From: Methylobacterium sp. Leaf123
Lineage (GTDB): Bacteria; Pseudomonadota; Alphaproteobacteria; Rhizobiales; Beijerinckiaceae
Direction: 5' to 3'
Length of the DNA: 64,000 nucleotides
Assembly (NCBI RefSeq): GCF_001423405.1
Contig: NZ_LMNS01000038.1
Coordinates: 262,801 to 326,800 of the forward strand
Below are positions 44,116-52,114 of the stretch, in pieces; positions within the stretch are counted from its first letter, which is position 1, and each line of letters starts with the position of its first letter. The notes beneath the pieces were generated by a model that saw only the letters and a list, made by a program, of their open reading frames with translations, was not told the DNA's origin and did no database searches. Both the position numbers and the translations under genes were made by a program.

Positions 44116-44997
44116 ATGCGTCTTGTCCTCGCCGCCCTTCTTGCCGCCGCTCCGGCGTCGGCCTTCGCCCAGGAGGCGGCACGGGACAACATCGATGCGC
44201 TGATCGCCGAACAGGCCCGGGCCAACAAGGTGCCCGAGGCGTTCGTCCATCGCGTGGTCAAGCGGGAGAGCAACTACAACGCCCGCGCCAAGGGCGGCTC
44301 GGCGCTGGGCCTGATGCAGATCAAGCACGCCACCGCCCGCGGCCTCGGCTACACTGGCGACGCGGCCGGGCTCTACAATCCCGAGATCAACCTGAAATAC
44401 GGCATCGCCTATCTCGCCGGCGCCTACCGCGCCGCCAAGGGCGATCTGGAACAGGCCTACCGCTACTACAACCGCGGCTATTACTACGCCGCCAAGCGCC
44501 TCGGCATCGACGCCACCCCGCCCGACGCCGAAAGCGCGACGACCGTCGCCTCGGCTACGTCCCCCGCCAATGCGAATGCCCGGTCCGCCAACGGCTTCGA
44601 CGGTATGTTCGCCCTGCGCGGCAACGCGCCCGCCGCGGGCGCCCAGCAGGCGCTGGCCTACGCTGCGCCGGGCCCCGGCCCGACCGACGCCGTCGAGGTG
44701 CCGCTGCCGCCGCGCCGGCCGACCGCTCTCTCCGCCGAGTCCTTACAGGTCGCGAGCCTCGCGCAGCCCGCCGCTCCGCAGCCGCAGGCCTCGATCCAAC
44801 CGCAAGCCGCGATCGCGCAAGCTGCCGCGGCGCAGGCAATGGCCGCCGTGGACGCCGTCGAGGTGCCGCTGCCGCCGCGTCGTCCCTCTGAGACCGTGCT
44901 CGCGGCGCTCCCGCGGCCGGCACTCGCCATCGCGGCGCGCAAACCCGCCGAGCCCGCCCCGATCCGGGAGGCTTCGGCCGCTCCCGTCACACCTTGA
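44116..44997 (+). CDS. Lytic transglycosylase (SLT domain) with Pro-rich tail
   Basis: The protein has 293 residues. A signal peptide (MRLVLAALLAAAPASAFA) precedes an SLT domain: VVKRESNYNARAKGG has the catalytic Glu, followed by ALGLMQIKHATARGLGY and LKYGIAYLAGAYRAAKGD. The tail after residue 140 is low-complexity Ala/Pro/Gln and contains the peptide DAVEVPLPPRRP twice. Lytic transglycosylases cleave peptidoglycan in the periplasm. The ATG at 44116 gives a clean signal peptide, while longer in-frame starts do not. Confidence 0.88.
   Translation: MRLVLAALLAAAPASAFAQEAARDNIDALIAEQARANKVPEAFVHRVVKRESNYNARAKGGSALGLMQIKHATARGLGYTGDAAGLYNPEINLKYGIAYLAGAYRAAKGDLEQAYRYYNRGYYYAAKRLGIDATPPDAESATTVASATSPANANARSANGFDGMFALRGNAPAAGAQQALAYAAPGPGPTDAVEVPLPPRRPTALSAESLQVASLAQPAAPQPQASIQPQAAIAQAAAAQAMAAVDAVEVPLPPRRPSETVLAALPRPALAIAARKPAEPAPIREASAAPVTP
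44686..44879 (+). repeat. Paired coding repeats in the transglycosylase tail
   Basis: A stretch of about 29 bp encoding DAVEVPLPPRR occurs at 44686-44714 and again at 44851-44879, essentially identical in DNA. The spacing is 165 bp, in frame. Unequal recombination between the copies would delete 55 codons. Confidence 0.7.
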
Positions 44998-45154
44998 GGC
45001 GATGGTCTGTCCATAGAGAAACCGGCACTCTAGCCAGTCGCCGTTCCTGCGGTTATACAGCCCGCCTCGAATCTCCGTTACGCAACGCGGTGCCATCGGC
45101 GATCCTCAGACATGAGGATGCCTTGGGCGCCCTTTTTGCCTGAGGTACACTCCC

Positions 45155-45343
45155 ATGGCCGTCCCGAAGCGAAAGACCTCCCCCTCCCGCCGCGGCATGC
45201 GCCGCTCCGCCGACGCCCTCAAGGCCCCGACCTATGTCGAGGACAAGGACTCGGGTGAGCTGCGCCGTCCGCACCATATCGACCTGAAGACCGGCATGTA
45301 TCGCGGCCGTCAGGTGCTGAAGGTGAAGTCCGCCGAGGCGTAA
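45155..45343 (+). CDS. rpmF: 50S ribosomal protein L32
   Basis: The protein has 62 residues and starts [22 protein letters not shown], the universal L32 opening, then [32 protein letters not shown]. It is the zinc-free alphaproteobacterial version (no CxxC pairs). It stands alone here, without plsX or fabH downstream. Confidence 0.97.
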
Positions 45344-45422
45344 GGCGACCGCCCGAGCGCCGACCGCCCGTCTCGGGCCGCGGCGCAACGGGTGCCCTGT
45401 CAGCGATGCGAAGAACCGGCCG

Positions 45423-45671
45423 TCAGGCCCGTTTTGCGAAGGCCGCATTCCGCGCGTAGAGCGCGGTTGCGGCCTTCGTGCGTTCCAGGCGCGCGGGACG
45501 CAAGGCGGGATCGGCGCTGACGATCAGTTGGGTCAGAAAACTCGCCATCGGGCGGCGGCCCCGGATGCGGGGACCGGTGCAGGTGCTCGCTTCGGCCACG
45601 AGTGCGCGCGAGGACATGTCCGGGCGGGCGTCATGGTCCTGATCGGCACAATCGGTCTCGAAACGGTCCAT
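45423..45671 (-). CDS. Small hypothetical protein with hairpin-rich 3' end
   Basis: A possible protein of 82 residues (MDRFETDCADQDHDARPD start), with a central MASFLTQLIVSADPALRPARL segment. GGAGG lies 13 bp before the ATG. The last 15 codons lie inside a 42-bp hairpin. No family is recognised. Its reality is moderately likely; the hairpin could instead serve the convergent rpmF transcript. Confidence 0.45.
   Translation of the reverse strand: MDRFETDCADQDHDARPDMSSRALVAEASTCTGPRIRGRRPMASFLTQLIVSADPALRPARLERTKAATALYARNAAFAKRA
45437..45478. terminator. Strong stepped hairpin 3' of rpmF
   Basis: The outer arms CGAAGGCCGCA (45437-45447) and TGCGGCCTTCG (45468-45478) and inner arms CCGCGC and GCGCGG enclose a 5-base loop. 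It is a very stable structure 94 bp after the rpmF stop and within the 3' end of a small minus-strand frame. Confidence 0.6.
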
Positions 45672-45840
45672 TCGCGTCACGCCTCCGGCCTCGCACGCAT
45701 TCTCGTGCAAGGCCGGGGCCGACGTTAACCGGATCTTAACGATCTGTCTCGCGCCACCGTGCGCGAAAGAGCGCGCAGATTCGCACTCTCTCCCGCATCG
45801 TCCGACCGGACGCGCGGCAAGCGTCCTTCGGGACGAGGCC

Positions 45841-46452
45841 CTACTTGCGGGCGAGCGATTCGAGGCGGGCCTGCATCTCCGCCATCTGCTTCTTCAGCTC
45901 GTCGAGGTCGGCCGGCCCGGTGACGGCGGGGGTCGGAGCCGGGGCGGGGGGCGCGGCGGGCATCGTGCCCGGCGGCGGACCACCGGGGCCGAAGCCGCCG
46001 GTGAACATCTTCATCGCATCGCCGAAGAAAGTCATGTTGGCCCGCACCTGCTCCTGCAGCGCCTGCTGGAAGGCGGAGGGGCCGAAGCTCTGGGCCATCT
46101 TCTCGCGAAGGCCGTCCTGATCCTTGGCGAAGTTGGCCATGGAGAATTCAAGGAAGCTCGGCACCATCGTGCGCATGCTGTCGCCGTAGAAACGGATCAA
46201 CTGCCGCAGGAAGGCCACCGGCAACAGGTTGTCGTCGCCGGCCTTGTTCTCCTGCTCGAAGATGATCTGGGTCAGCACCGAGCGGGTGATGTCGTCGCCC
46301 GAGCGTGCGTCGTAGACGATGAAGTCCTCGCCGTTCTGCACCATCGTCGCGAGATCTTCGAGCGTGACGTAGGTGGAGGTGCCGGTGTGATAGAGCCGGC
46401 GATTGGCGTATTTCTTGATGACGGTCTGATGCGCCCTGCCGGTCTCGGCCAT
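45841..46452 (-). CDS. phaR: PhaR, polyhydroxyalkanoate synthesis regulator
   Basis: The protein has 203 residues. The N-terminal PhaR DNA-binding domain is VIKKYANRRLYHTGTSTYVTLEDLATMV, followed by the PHB-accumulation regulatory domain with ITRSVLTQIIFEQENK and LPVAFLRQLIRFYGDSMRTMVPSFLE. The tail is Pro/Gly-rich, then a short coiled coil, LDELKKQMAEMQARLESL. PhaR binds PHB and represses phasin and pha genes. The ATG at 46452 has GGAGG upstream. It is divergent from phaA. Confidence 0.94.
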   Translation of the reverse strand: MAETGRAHQTVIKKYANRRLYHTGTSTYVTLEDLATMVQNGEDFIVYDARSGDDITRSVLTQIIFEQENKAGDDNLLPVAFLRQLIRFYGDSMRTMVPSFLEFSMANFAKDQDGLREKMAQSFGPSAFQQALQEQVRANMTFFGDAMKMFTGGFGPGGPPPGTMPAAPPAPAPTPAVTGPADLDELKKQMAEMQARLESLARK

Positions 46453-46777
46453 CGTTGCGACACCTCCCGCTTCGCTCATGAGTCTGCGCAAAGCTCAACG
46501 CTCCGCCATGATCGGCTGCCCGCCTGCGCAGGCTAGGCTCTACATTCGTCGGAACCGACCTTAAGGCTTTCGCGGCGCGGCGAAAACAGCAATTTATCCC
46601 TGTCCCCGCAGAATCCGGTGCACTCGATCGCGGTCGTCTGCGCGACGTTCCGCCCATGTTGTCCGTAAGCCCGCTTGACTTCGAGAGGTGTGCGCTCTTC
46701 ATCCGGTGAACGGCAGGTCGCGGCCCGGACATTCTGGTCTACCAAATATCGCACCGCCGAATGAGGAGAACGTCACG
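46453..46777. promoter_or_regulatory. phaR-phaA divergent control region
   Basis: 325 bp with no gene. A -35-like TTGACT lies at 46675-46680, but the matching -10 is weak. A TGAGGAGAA ribosome-binding site for phaA is at about 46762. The location makes it the natural target for PhaR; I cannot point to a specific operator. Confidence 0.5.
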
Positions 46778-47962
46778 ATGGCAGCCAGTGAAGATATCGT
46801 CATTGTCGGTGCGGCGCGTACGCCGGTCGGCTCGTTCGCCGGCGCCTTCGGTTCCGTGCCGGCCCACGAACTCGGCGCCACGGCGATCAAGGCCGCCCTG
46901 GAGCGCGCAGGCGTTTCGCCGGACGACGTGGACGAGGTGATCTTCGGCCAGGTGCTCACCGCTGCCGCCGGGCAGAACCCGGCCCGCCAGGCCGCCATCG
47001 CCGCCGGCATCCCCGAGAAGGCGACCGCGTGGGGCCTCAATCAGGTTTGCGGCTCGGGCCTGCGCACCGTCGCGGTCGGCATGCAGCAGATCGCCAACGG
47101 CGACGCCAAGGTGATCGTGGCCGGCGGCCAGGAATCGATGTCGCTGAGCCCGCACGCCCAGTACCTGCGCGGCGGCCAGAAGATGGGCGACCTCAAGCTC
47201 GTCGACACCATGATCAAGGACGGCCTGTGGGACGCCTTCAACGGCTACCACATGGGCCAGACCGCCGAGAACGTCGCCCAGGCCTTCCAGCTCACCCGCG
47301 AGCAGCAGGACCAGTTCGCGGTCCGCTCGCAGAACAAGGCCGAGGCCGCCCGCAAGGAAGGCCGCTTCAAGGAAGAGATCGTCCCCGTCACCGTGAAGGG
47401 CCGCAAGGGCGACACGATCGTCGACACCGACGAGTACATCCGTGACGGCGCCACCGTCGAGGCGATGGCCAAGCTCAAGCCCGCCTTCGCCAAGGACGGC
47501 ACCGTGACCGCGGCCAACGCCTCGGGCCTCAACGACGGCGCCGCCGCGCTCGTGCTGATGTCGGCCTCCGAGGCCGAGCGCCGGGGCATCACGCCGCTTG
47601 CGCGGATCGTCTCCTGGGCGACCGCGGGCGTCGATCCCAAGGTGATGGGCACGGGCCCGATCCCGGCCTCGCGCAAGGCTCTCGAGAAGGCCGGCTGGAA
47701 GCCCTCCGACCTCGACCTGATCGAGGCGAACGAGGCCTTCGCAGCCCAGGCTCTGGCCGTGAACAAGGATATGGGCTGGGACGACGAGAAGGTGAACGTC
47801 AATGGCGGCGCCATCGCCATCGGCCACCCGATCGGAGCCTCCGGCGCCCGCGTCCTCATCACCCTGCTGCACGAGCTGAAGCGCCGCGACGCCAAGAAGG
47901 GCCTCGCCACGCTCTGCATCGGCGGCGGCATGGGTGTCGCCATGTGTGTCGAGCGGGTCTGA
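46778..47962 (+). CDS. phaA: Acetyl-CoA acetyltransferase (beta-ketothiolase)
   Basis: The protein has 394 residues. The acyl-enzyme Cys is in NQVCGSGLRTVAVG, and the active-site His and Cys are in NVNGGAIAIGHPIGASGAR and ATLCIGGGMGVAMCVERV. It condenses two acetyl-CoA to acetoacetyl-CoA, the first step of PHB formation, and also serves acetyl-CoA assimilation in methylotrophs. The ATG at 46778 has AGGAGAA upstream. phaB follows on the same strand after a hairpin-rich gap. Confidence 0.96.
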   Translation: MAASEDIVIVGAARTPVGSFAGAFGSVPAHELGATAIKAALERAGVSPDDVDEVIFGQVLTAAAGQNPARQAAIAAGIPEKATAWGLNQVCGSGLRTVAVGMQQIANGDAKVIVAGGQESMSLSPHAQYLRGGQKMGDLKLVDTMIKDGLWDAFNGYHMGQTAENVAQAFQLTREQQDQFAVRSQNKAEAARKEGRFKEEIVPVTVKGRKGDTIVDTDEYIRDGATVEAMAKLKPAFAKDGTVTAANASGLNDGAAALVLMSASEAERRGITPLARIVSWATAGVDPKVMGTGPIPASRKALEKAGWKPSDLDLIEANEAFAAQALAVNKDMGWDDEKVNVNGGAIAIGHPIGASGARVLITLLHELKRRDAKKGLATLCIGGGMGVAMCVERV

Positions 47963-47975
47963 GCGATCGGCTCCA

Positions 47976-48000
47976 GGGGAGGGCGCTCGGCGCCCTCCCC
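47976..48000 (+). terminator. Hairpin after phaA
   Basis: A perfect 10-bp stem (GGGGAGGGCG at 47976-47985 with CGCCCTCCCC at 47991-48000) and a 5-base loop, 14 bp past the phaA stop. There is no T-run, so termination may be partial. Confidence 0.6.
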
Positions 48001-48006
48001 ACACCA

Positions 48007-48044
48007 AACCTCAAGCTGAATTTGACGAAACCAGCTTGAGGGTT
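48007..48044. repeat. Second hairpin in the phaA-phaB gap
   Basis: AAACCTCAAGCTG (48007-48019) pairs with CAGCTTGAGGGTTT (48031-48044), with one extra base in the right arm. With the preceding hairpin it makes a tandem structure that could set the phaA:phaB ratio. Confidence 0.6.
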
Positions 48045-48221
48045 TGTGAAATTTAAATGCGATGCGGGCTCGCGGTCGCCCGGATAAACAGGCGGGGATG
48101 ACGCGCGGCGCCCCGCTCCTGCGAAGGCGGTGACAGGATCCTTGCCATGTCCGCCGCACGCCTAGCAGGTGTTTCGCGAACCGGCTTAACAACAACCCGA
48201 TACGGGATCACGGAGGAAACT

Positions 48222-48950
48222 ATGGCTCAGGAACGCGTCGCCCTCGTCACGGGCGGAACGCGCGGCATCGGCGCCGCGATCTCGAAGCGCCTGAAGGATA
48301 AGGGCTACAAGGTCGCCGCCAATTACGGCGGCAACGACGAGGCGGCCAACGCCTTCAAGGCCGAGACCGGCATCCCGGTGTTCAAGTTCGACGTCGGCGA
48401 TCTCGCGAGCTGCGAGGCCGGCATCAAGGCGATCGAAGCCGAACTCGGCCCGATCGACGTCCTGGTGAACAACGCCGGCATCACCCGCGACGGCGCCTTC
48501 CACAAGATGACCTTCGAGAAGTGGCAGGCGGTGATCCGCACCAACCTCGACTCGATGTTCACCTGCACCCGTCCGCTGATCGAGGGAATGCGCTCGCGCA
48601 ACTTCGGCCGCATCATCATCATCTCGTCGATCAACGGCCAGAAGGGCCAGGCCGGCCAGACCAACTACTCGGCGGCCAAGGCCGGCGTGATCGGCTTCGC
48701 CAAAGCGCTGGCGCAGGAGAGCGCCTCGAAGGGCGTCACCGTGAACGTCGTGGCCCCCGGCTACATCGCCACCGAGATGGTGATGGCGGTGCCGGAAGAC
48801 ATCCGTAACAAGATCATCTCGACGATCCCGACCGGCCGCCTCGGCGAAGCCGACGAGATCGCCCATGCGGTCGAGTACCTCGCCAGCGACGAGGCCGGCT
48901 TCGTCAACGGCTCGACGCTGACGATCAACGGCGGCCAGCACTTCGTCTGA
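48222..48950 (+). CDS. phaB: Acetoacetyl-CoA reductase
   Basis: This short-chain dehydrogenase has 242 residues. The NADPH site is LVTGGTRGIGAAI, NNAGITRD is the structural motif, and the catalytic Ser-Tyr-Lys are in IIISSINGQKGQAGQTNYSAAKAG. GTVNGSTLTINGGQHFV-like residues end the protein (FVNGSTLTINGGQHFV). It makes (R)-3-hydroxybutyryl-CoA for PHB synthesis. The ATG at 48222 has GGAGGA five bases upstream. Confidence 0.96.
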   Translation: MAQERVALVTGGTRGIGAAISKRLKDKGYKVAANYGGNDEAANAFKAETGIPVFKFDVGDLASCEAGIKAIEAELGPIDVLVNNAGITRDGAFHKMTFEKWQAVIRTNLDSMFTCTRPLIEGMRSRNFGRIIIISSINGQKGQAGQTNYSAAKAGVIGFAKALAQESASKGVTVNVVAPGYIATEMVMAVPEDIRNKIISTIPTGRLGEADEIAHAVEYLASDEAGFVNGSTLTINGGQHFV

Positions 48951-48977
48951 TCGACTCCTTTTCGCCAAGCCTTTCGG

Positions 48978-49010
48978 AGGCCGCCGGTCCGCTCGACGGG
49001 CCGGCGGCCT
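48978..49010 (+). terminator. Hairpin terminator after phaB
   Basis: A 13-bp stem with one wobble (48978-48990 with 48998-49010) around a 7-base loop, 28 bp after the phaB stop. Followed by TCGCCGTTTC. Confidence 0.65.
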
Positions 49011-49125
49011 TCGCCGTTTCGCGGCAGGCATGCTCGCTTGCCCGGACAAAATACTTTATGCCGCCCTCCGAACATCCCCCGATGGCTCTCTCGATGAACC
49101 GGCTGTGCTGCGCCTTGCGCTGATC

Positions 49126-50079
49126 ATGCGGCGGAACCTGCCCCGGCTGGCCGGTTTCGCCACCATCCCGCTGATCCGAGCGGTGTTTCTGCTCGCGCGG
49201 ATGCTCGGCACCGACCGGGCGAGTGCGGCCGGCGGCCGGCTCGTTCGCCTCATCGGCCCGTTCCTGCCCTCGCACCGCACGGCGATGGACAACCTCCGCG
49301 CGGCCTATCCGAAGGAGGACGAGCGGCGGCTGCGGGCGATCGCGCTGGAGGCGTGGGACAATCTCGGGCGCACGGGCGCCGAATACGCCCATCTCGACAC
49401 CATCTTCGATCACGACCCGGAGAACCTCGCGACCCAGCGCATGGACGTGCGCGGGCTCGAGCAGTTCTTCGCGATCCGCGACGATGGTCAGCCGGGGCTG
49501 ATCTTCTCGGCCCATCTCGCCAACTGGGAATTGCCCGCGATCTGCGCGGAGAAGTTCGGGCTCGAGACCACCGCCGTGTTCCGGCCGCCGAACAATCCGG
49601 CCGCCGCACAGCTCGTGCAGGAAGTCCGCCGTAAGACCATGGGGGGGCTTGCCGCCTCCGGCCCCGGCGCCGTCTTCGCGATGCAGGGCGTGGTGGAGCG
49701 GGGCGGCCATCTCGGCCAGCTCATCGACCAGCATTTCACCCGCGGTGTGGTGGTGACGTTCTTCGGCCGGCCGGTGCTGGTCAACCCGCTGCTCGGCAAG
49801 CTCGCCCGGCACCACGATTGCCCGGTCCACGGCGCACGCGTGGTGCGCAAGGCGGGTGGGCGCTTCCTGCTCGAACTGACGCCGCCGCTCGACCTGCCCC
49901 GCGGCCCCGACGGGCAGATCGAGGTTCAGGGCGCGATGCAGGCGATGACGAGCGTCATCGAGGGATGGGTGCGCGAGCATCCCGGCCAATGGCTGTGGAT
50001 GCACCGCCGCTGGCGGCCCAACATGCTCCCGAAGGGCACCCTGCCCACGCCGCCCGCCGGAGAAGCGCCGCGCGCTTGA
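49126..50079 (+). CDS. Lysophospholipid / lauroyl acyltransferase (LpxL/HtrB family)
   Basis: The protein has about 317 residues. The H-x4-E catalytic motif is in FSAHLANWELPAI, preceded by AMDNLRAAYPKEDERRLRAIA and followed by FRPPNNPAAAQLVQEVR and VVTFFGRPVLV; GQWLWMHRRWRP is the conserved C-terminal block. The family adds secondary acyl chains to lipid A at the inner membrane. The ATG at 49126 is chosen; a GTG at 49108 and longer starts are possible, and no clear ribosome-binding site decides it. Confidence 0.86.
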   Translation: MRRNLPRLAGFATIPLIRAVFLLARMLGTDRASAAGGRLVRLIGPFLPSHRTAMDNLRAAYPKEDERRLRAIALEAWDNLGRTGAEYAHLDTIFDHDPENLATQRMDVRGLEQFFAIRDDGQPGLIFSAHLANWELPAICAEKFGLETTAVFRPPNNPAAAQLVQEVRRKTMGGLAASGPGAVFAMQGVVERGGHLGQLIDQHFTRGVVVTFFGRPVLVNPLLGKLARHHDCPVHGARVVRKAGGRFLLELTPPLDLPRGPDGQIEVQGAMQAMTSVIEGWVREHPGQWLWMHRRWRPNMLPKGTLPTPPAGEAPRA

Positions 50080-50106
50080 TCCGGGCGGACGACGCCTTGG
50101 CAAACC

Positions 50107-51366
50107 TCAGTCGGCCCACTCGCCGCGGCGCATCACCGGCACCGCCTCGCCCGCGGCGGTGATCCCGTCCACGTCGATCTCGGCCGAGCCGATCATCCAG
50201 TCGATATGGATCAGGCTGCGATTGGCGCCGCGCTCGGCGAGATCCGCCTCGCTCAAGCCCTCGCCACCGTTGCGGAAGCATTTCGAATAGGCCTGCCCCA
50301 GCGCGATGTGGCTCGCGGCGTTCTCGTCGTAGAGCGTGTTGTAGAACAACAGGCCCGAGGCCGAGATCGCCGAGGAGGCGGGCACCAGAGCCACCTCGCC
50401 GAGGCGAGCGGCGCCCTCGTCGGTGTCGAGCACCTTGGCGAGCACGTCGCTGCCGGTGCGCGCGTTCGCCTCGACGATGCGCCCCTCGGAGAAGCGCACG
50501 CGGATGTCGTCGATCAGGGTGCCCTGGTAGGAGAGTGGCTTGGTGCTGGCGACGTACCCGTCCACCCGCGCCCGGTGGGGCGTGGTGAACACCTCCTCGG
50601 TCGGGATGTTGGCGTTGCAGACGATGCCGTTCTTGGCCGTCGTCGCGCCGCCGCACCATTCGTGATCGTCGGCGAGCCCCACGGTGAGGTCGGTGCCGGG
50701 GCCGCGGAAGCGCAGGGCGGAGAAGCGGTCACCGTTGAGCCGCTCGGTGCGGCGGGCGAGATCGCGGTTATGCGCGCCCCAGGCCGCGACGGGATCGGGT
50801 CCGTCGATGCGCGAGGCGGAAAACACCGCATCCCACAGGCGCGCGACCGCCTCGTCCTCGGGCAGGTCGGGGAAGACCGTGCGCGCCCAGGGCTTGGTCG
50901 CGGCCGAGACGATGGTCCAGTTGGTGGAGAAGCCGGCGATCAGTTCCAGCGCCGGCACGTAGGCCTGCGAGCGCGAACGGTTGGCGCGGGCGACCTTGGA
51001 CGGGTCCTGACCCGCCAGCAGGGACGGGTCGTCGCCCGAGATCGCGAGCCGGGCCGCGCCGTTCCGGTAGGCATCCGCCATGCCGGCATAGAGCCAGCCG
51101 GCGGCGCGGTCGAACGCCTCATCCGGCGCGTGGGCGAAGCGCGCCAGCGTCGCGGCGTCGTCCGCGTAGAAGGTGGTGACCAGCGCGGCGCCGGCCTTGT
51201 AGGCCTGCTCGGTGATGGCGCGGGCCAGCGGCACCGCTTCGAGCGGCGCCGTCATCACCAGTTCCTGGCCCGCTTGCAGCCCGAGGCCGACCCGCACGGC
51301 GACTTCCGCCAGCCGGTCGAGGCGCTCGGTGAAGGGGAGGGCGGCCGTGCCCGGCGTCTGGCTCAT
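50107..51366 (-). CDS. M29-family aminopeptidase
   Basis: The protein has 419 residues. The M29 metal ligands appear in NIPTEEVFTTPHRARVDG, AARLGEVALVP, NTLYDENAASHIALG and LIHIDWMIGS. These enzymes release N-terminal amino acids using two metal ions (Co/Zn) in the cytosol. The ATG at 51366 has GGAG ten bases upstream. It is in the same direction as the DUF2218 gene, which lies 77 bp upstream, so they may be one transcript. Confidence 0.93.
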   Translation of the reverse strand: MSQTPGTAALPFTERLDRLAEVAVRVGLGLQAGQELVMTAPLEAVPLARAITEQAYKAGAALVTTFYADDAATLARFAHAPDEAFDRAAGWLYAGMADAYRNGAARLAISGDDPSLLAGQDPSKVARANRSRSQAYVPALELIAGFSTNWTIVSAATKPWARTVFPDLPEDEAVARLWDAVFSASRIDGPDPVAAWGAHNRDLARRTERLNGDRFSALRFRGPGTDLTVGLADDHEWCGGATTAKNGIVCNANIPTEEVFTTPHRARVDGYVASTKPLSYQGTLIDDIRVRFSEGRIVEANARTGSDVLAKVLDTDEGAARLGEVALVPASSAISASGLLFYNTLYDENAASHIALGQAYSKCFRNGGEGLSEADLAERGANRSLIHIDWMIGSAEIDVDGITAAGEAVPVMRRGEWAD

Positions 51367-51443
51367 GGAATGGGTTCTCCAGGCTGTCTCGCCGCGCGCC
51401 GTCTTCCCGGCCCGGAACCGATCCCGTCAGACCGATCCGCGGC

Positions 51444-51737
51444 TCAGGCCGCGCGCGACCACGTGATGTCACCCAGATTTTCGCGGAAGGCAAAGCGCAG
51501 GAGGTGGTCGGAGACCACATTCTCCAGCCGTGTCAGGCCGGCGGGGTCGGGGGTGGCCACCTGCATCACCAGGGCGTCGGGGCTCGCCTCGAAGGTGCAG
51601 ATCCGGTCCTCGCCGAACGGAACCCGGCCCTTGTCGCCGCTCTCCTCGACCGGGAACTTGTGGCTCCAATGGCGGCAGAGCTGCTTGAGGTAGCGGCTGG
51701 CTTCCGCGGTCGGCACCCGGGCCTGTGAGATGGGCAT
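51444..51737 (-). CDS. DUF2218 family protein
   Basis: The protein has 97 residues and starts MPISQARVPTAEASRYLKQLCRHWSHKFPV, the standard DUF2218 opening, then GEDRICTFEASPDALVM and VVSDHLLRFAFRE. DUF2218 proteins are small and often encoded next to siderophore or iron-related genes; the function is not known. AGGAG precedes the ATG at 51737. Confidence 0.85.
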   Translation of the reverse strand: MPISQARVPTAEASRYLKQLCRHWSHKFPVEESGDKGRVPFGEDRICTFEASPDALVMQVATPDPAGLTRLENVVSDHLLRFAFRENLGDITWSRAA

Positions 51738-52114
51738 CAATGGTCTCCTTCAAAGTCGGTGCGGACGGGACGGCTCGGGACGCGGCCCGCAGGATGCGAG
51801 CCGGATGACGCGTCCCATCGCCCGCCGCTGCAGCGCGTCACCTTCGGGGAAAAGTGCACCGCACTGCGGTATGTGGGACGAGGGCCTAAAATCGTCATGC
51901 GACGAAACCGAGGCGGATCGCGTCGCCACCGGTTCCGGTAGAGGGCGATTGTCGGGGCGCAAGGGTTAACGATCTCATCATCCGGGCATCATTCCGGTTG
52001 CGCGCAAGGCTGATTCCCGGCCCTGTGACCCGGATCATGCAGCCATCTTGTGCGTTGCACAACAACCCGCCGACGCCACCGCGCGTTCCCGCGTGCGCCC
52101 CGTCACACCCGCTT
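51738..52114. other. Intergenic region, no gene seen
   Basis: 377 bp between two leftward genes. Short frames here lack start signals and family motifs. It should contain the promoter of the DUF2218-aminopeptidase unit and the end of the FAD-oxidase transcript. Confidence 0.45.

Noticed and set aside
45794..45837. Possible fourth copy of the GCATCGTC palindrome
   Set aside because: Only the left arm and the TTCGGGACGA part agree; the centre and right end differ too much to count it as a copy.
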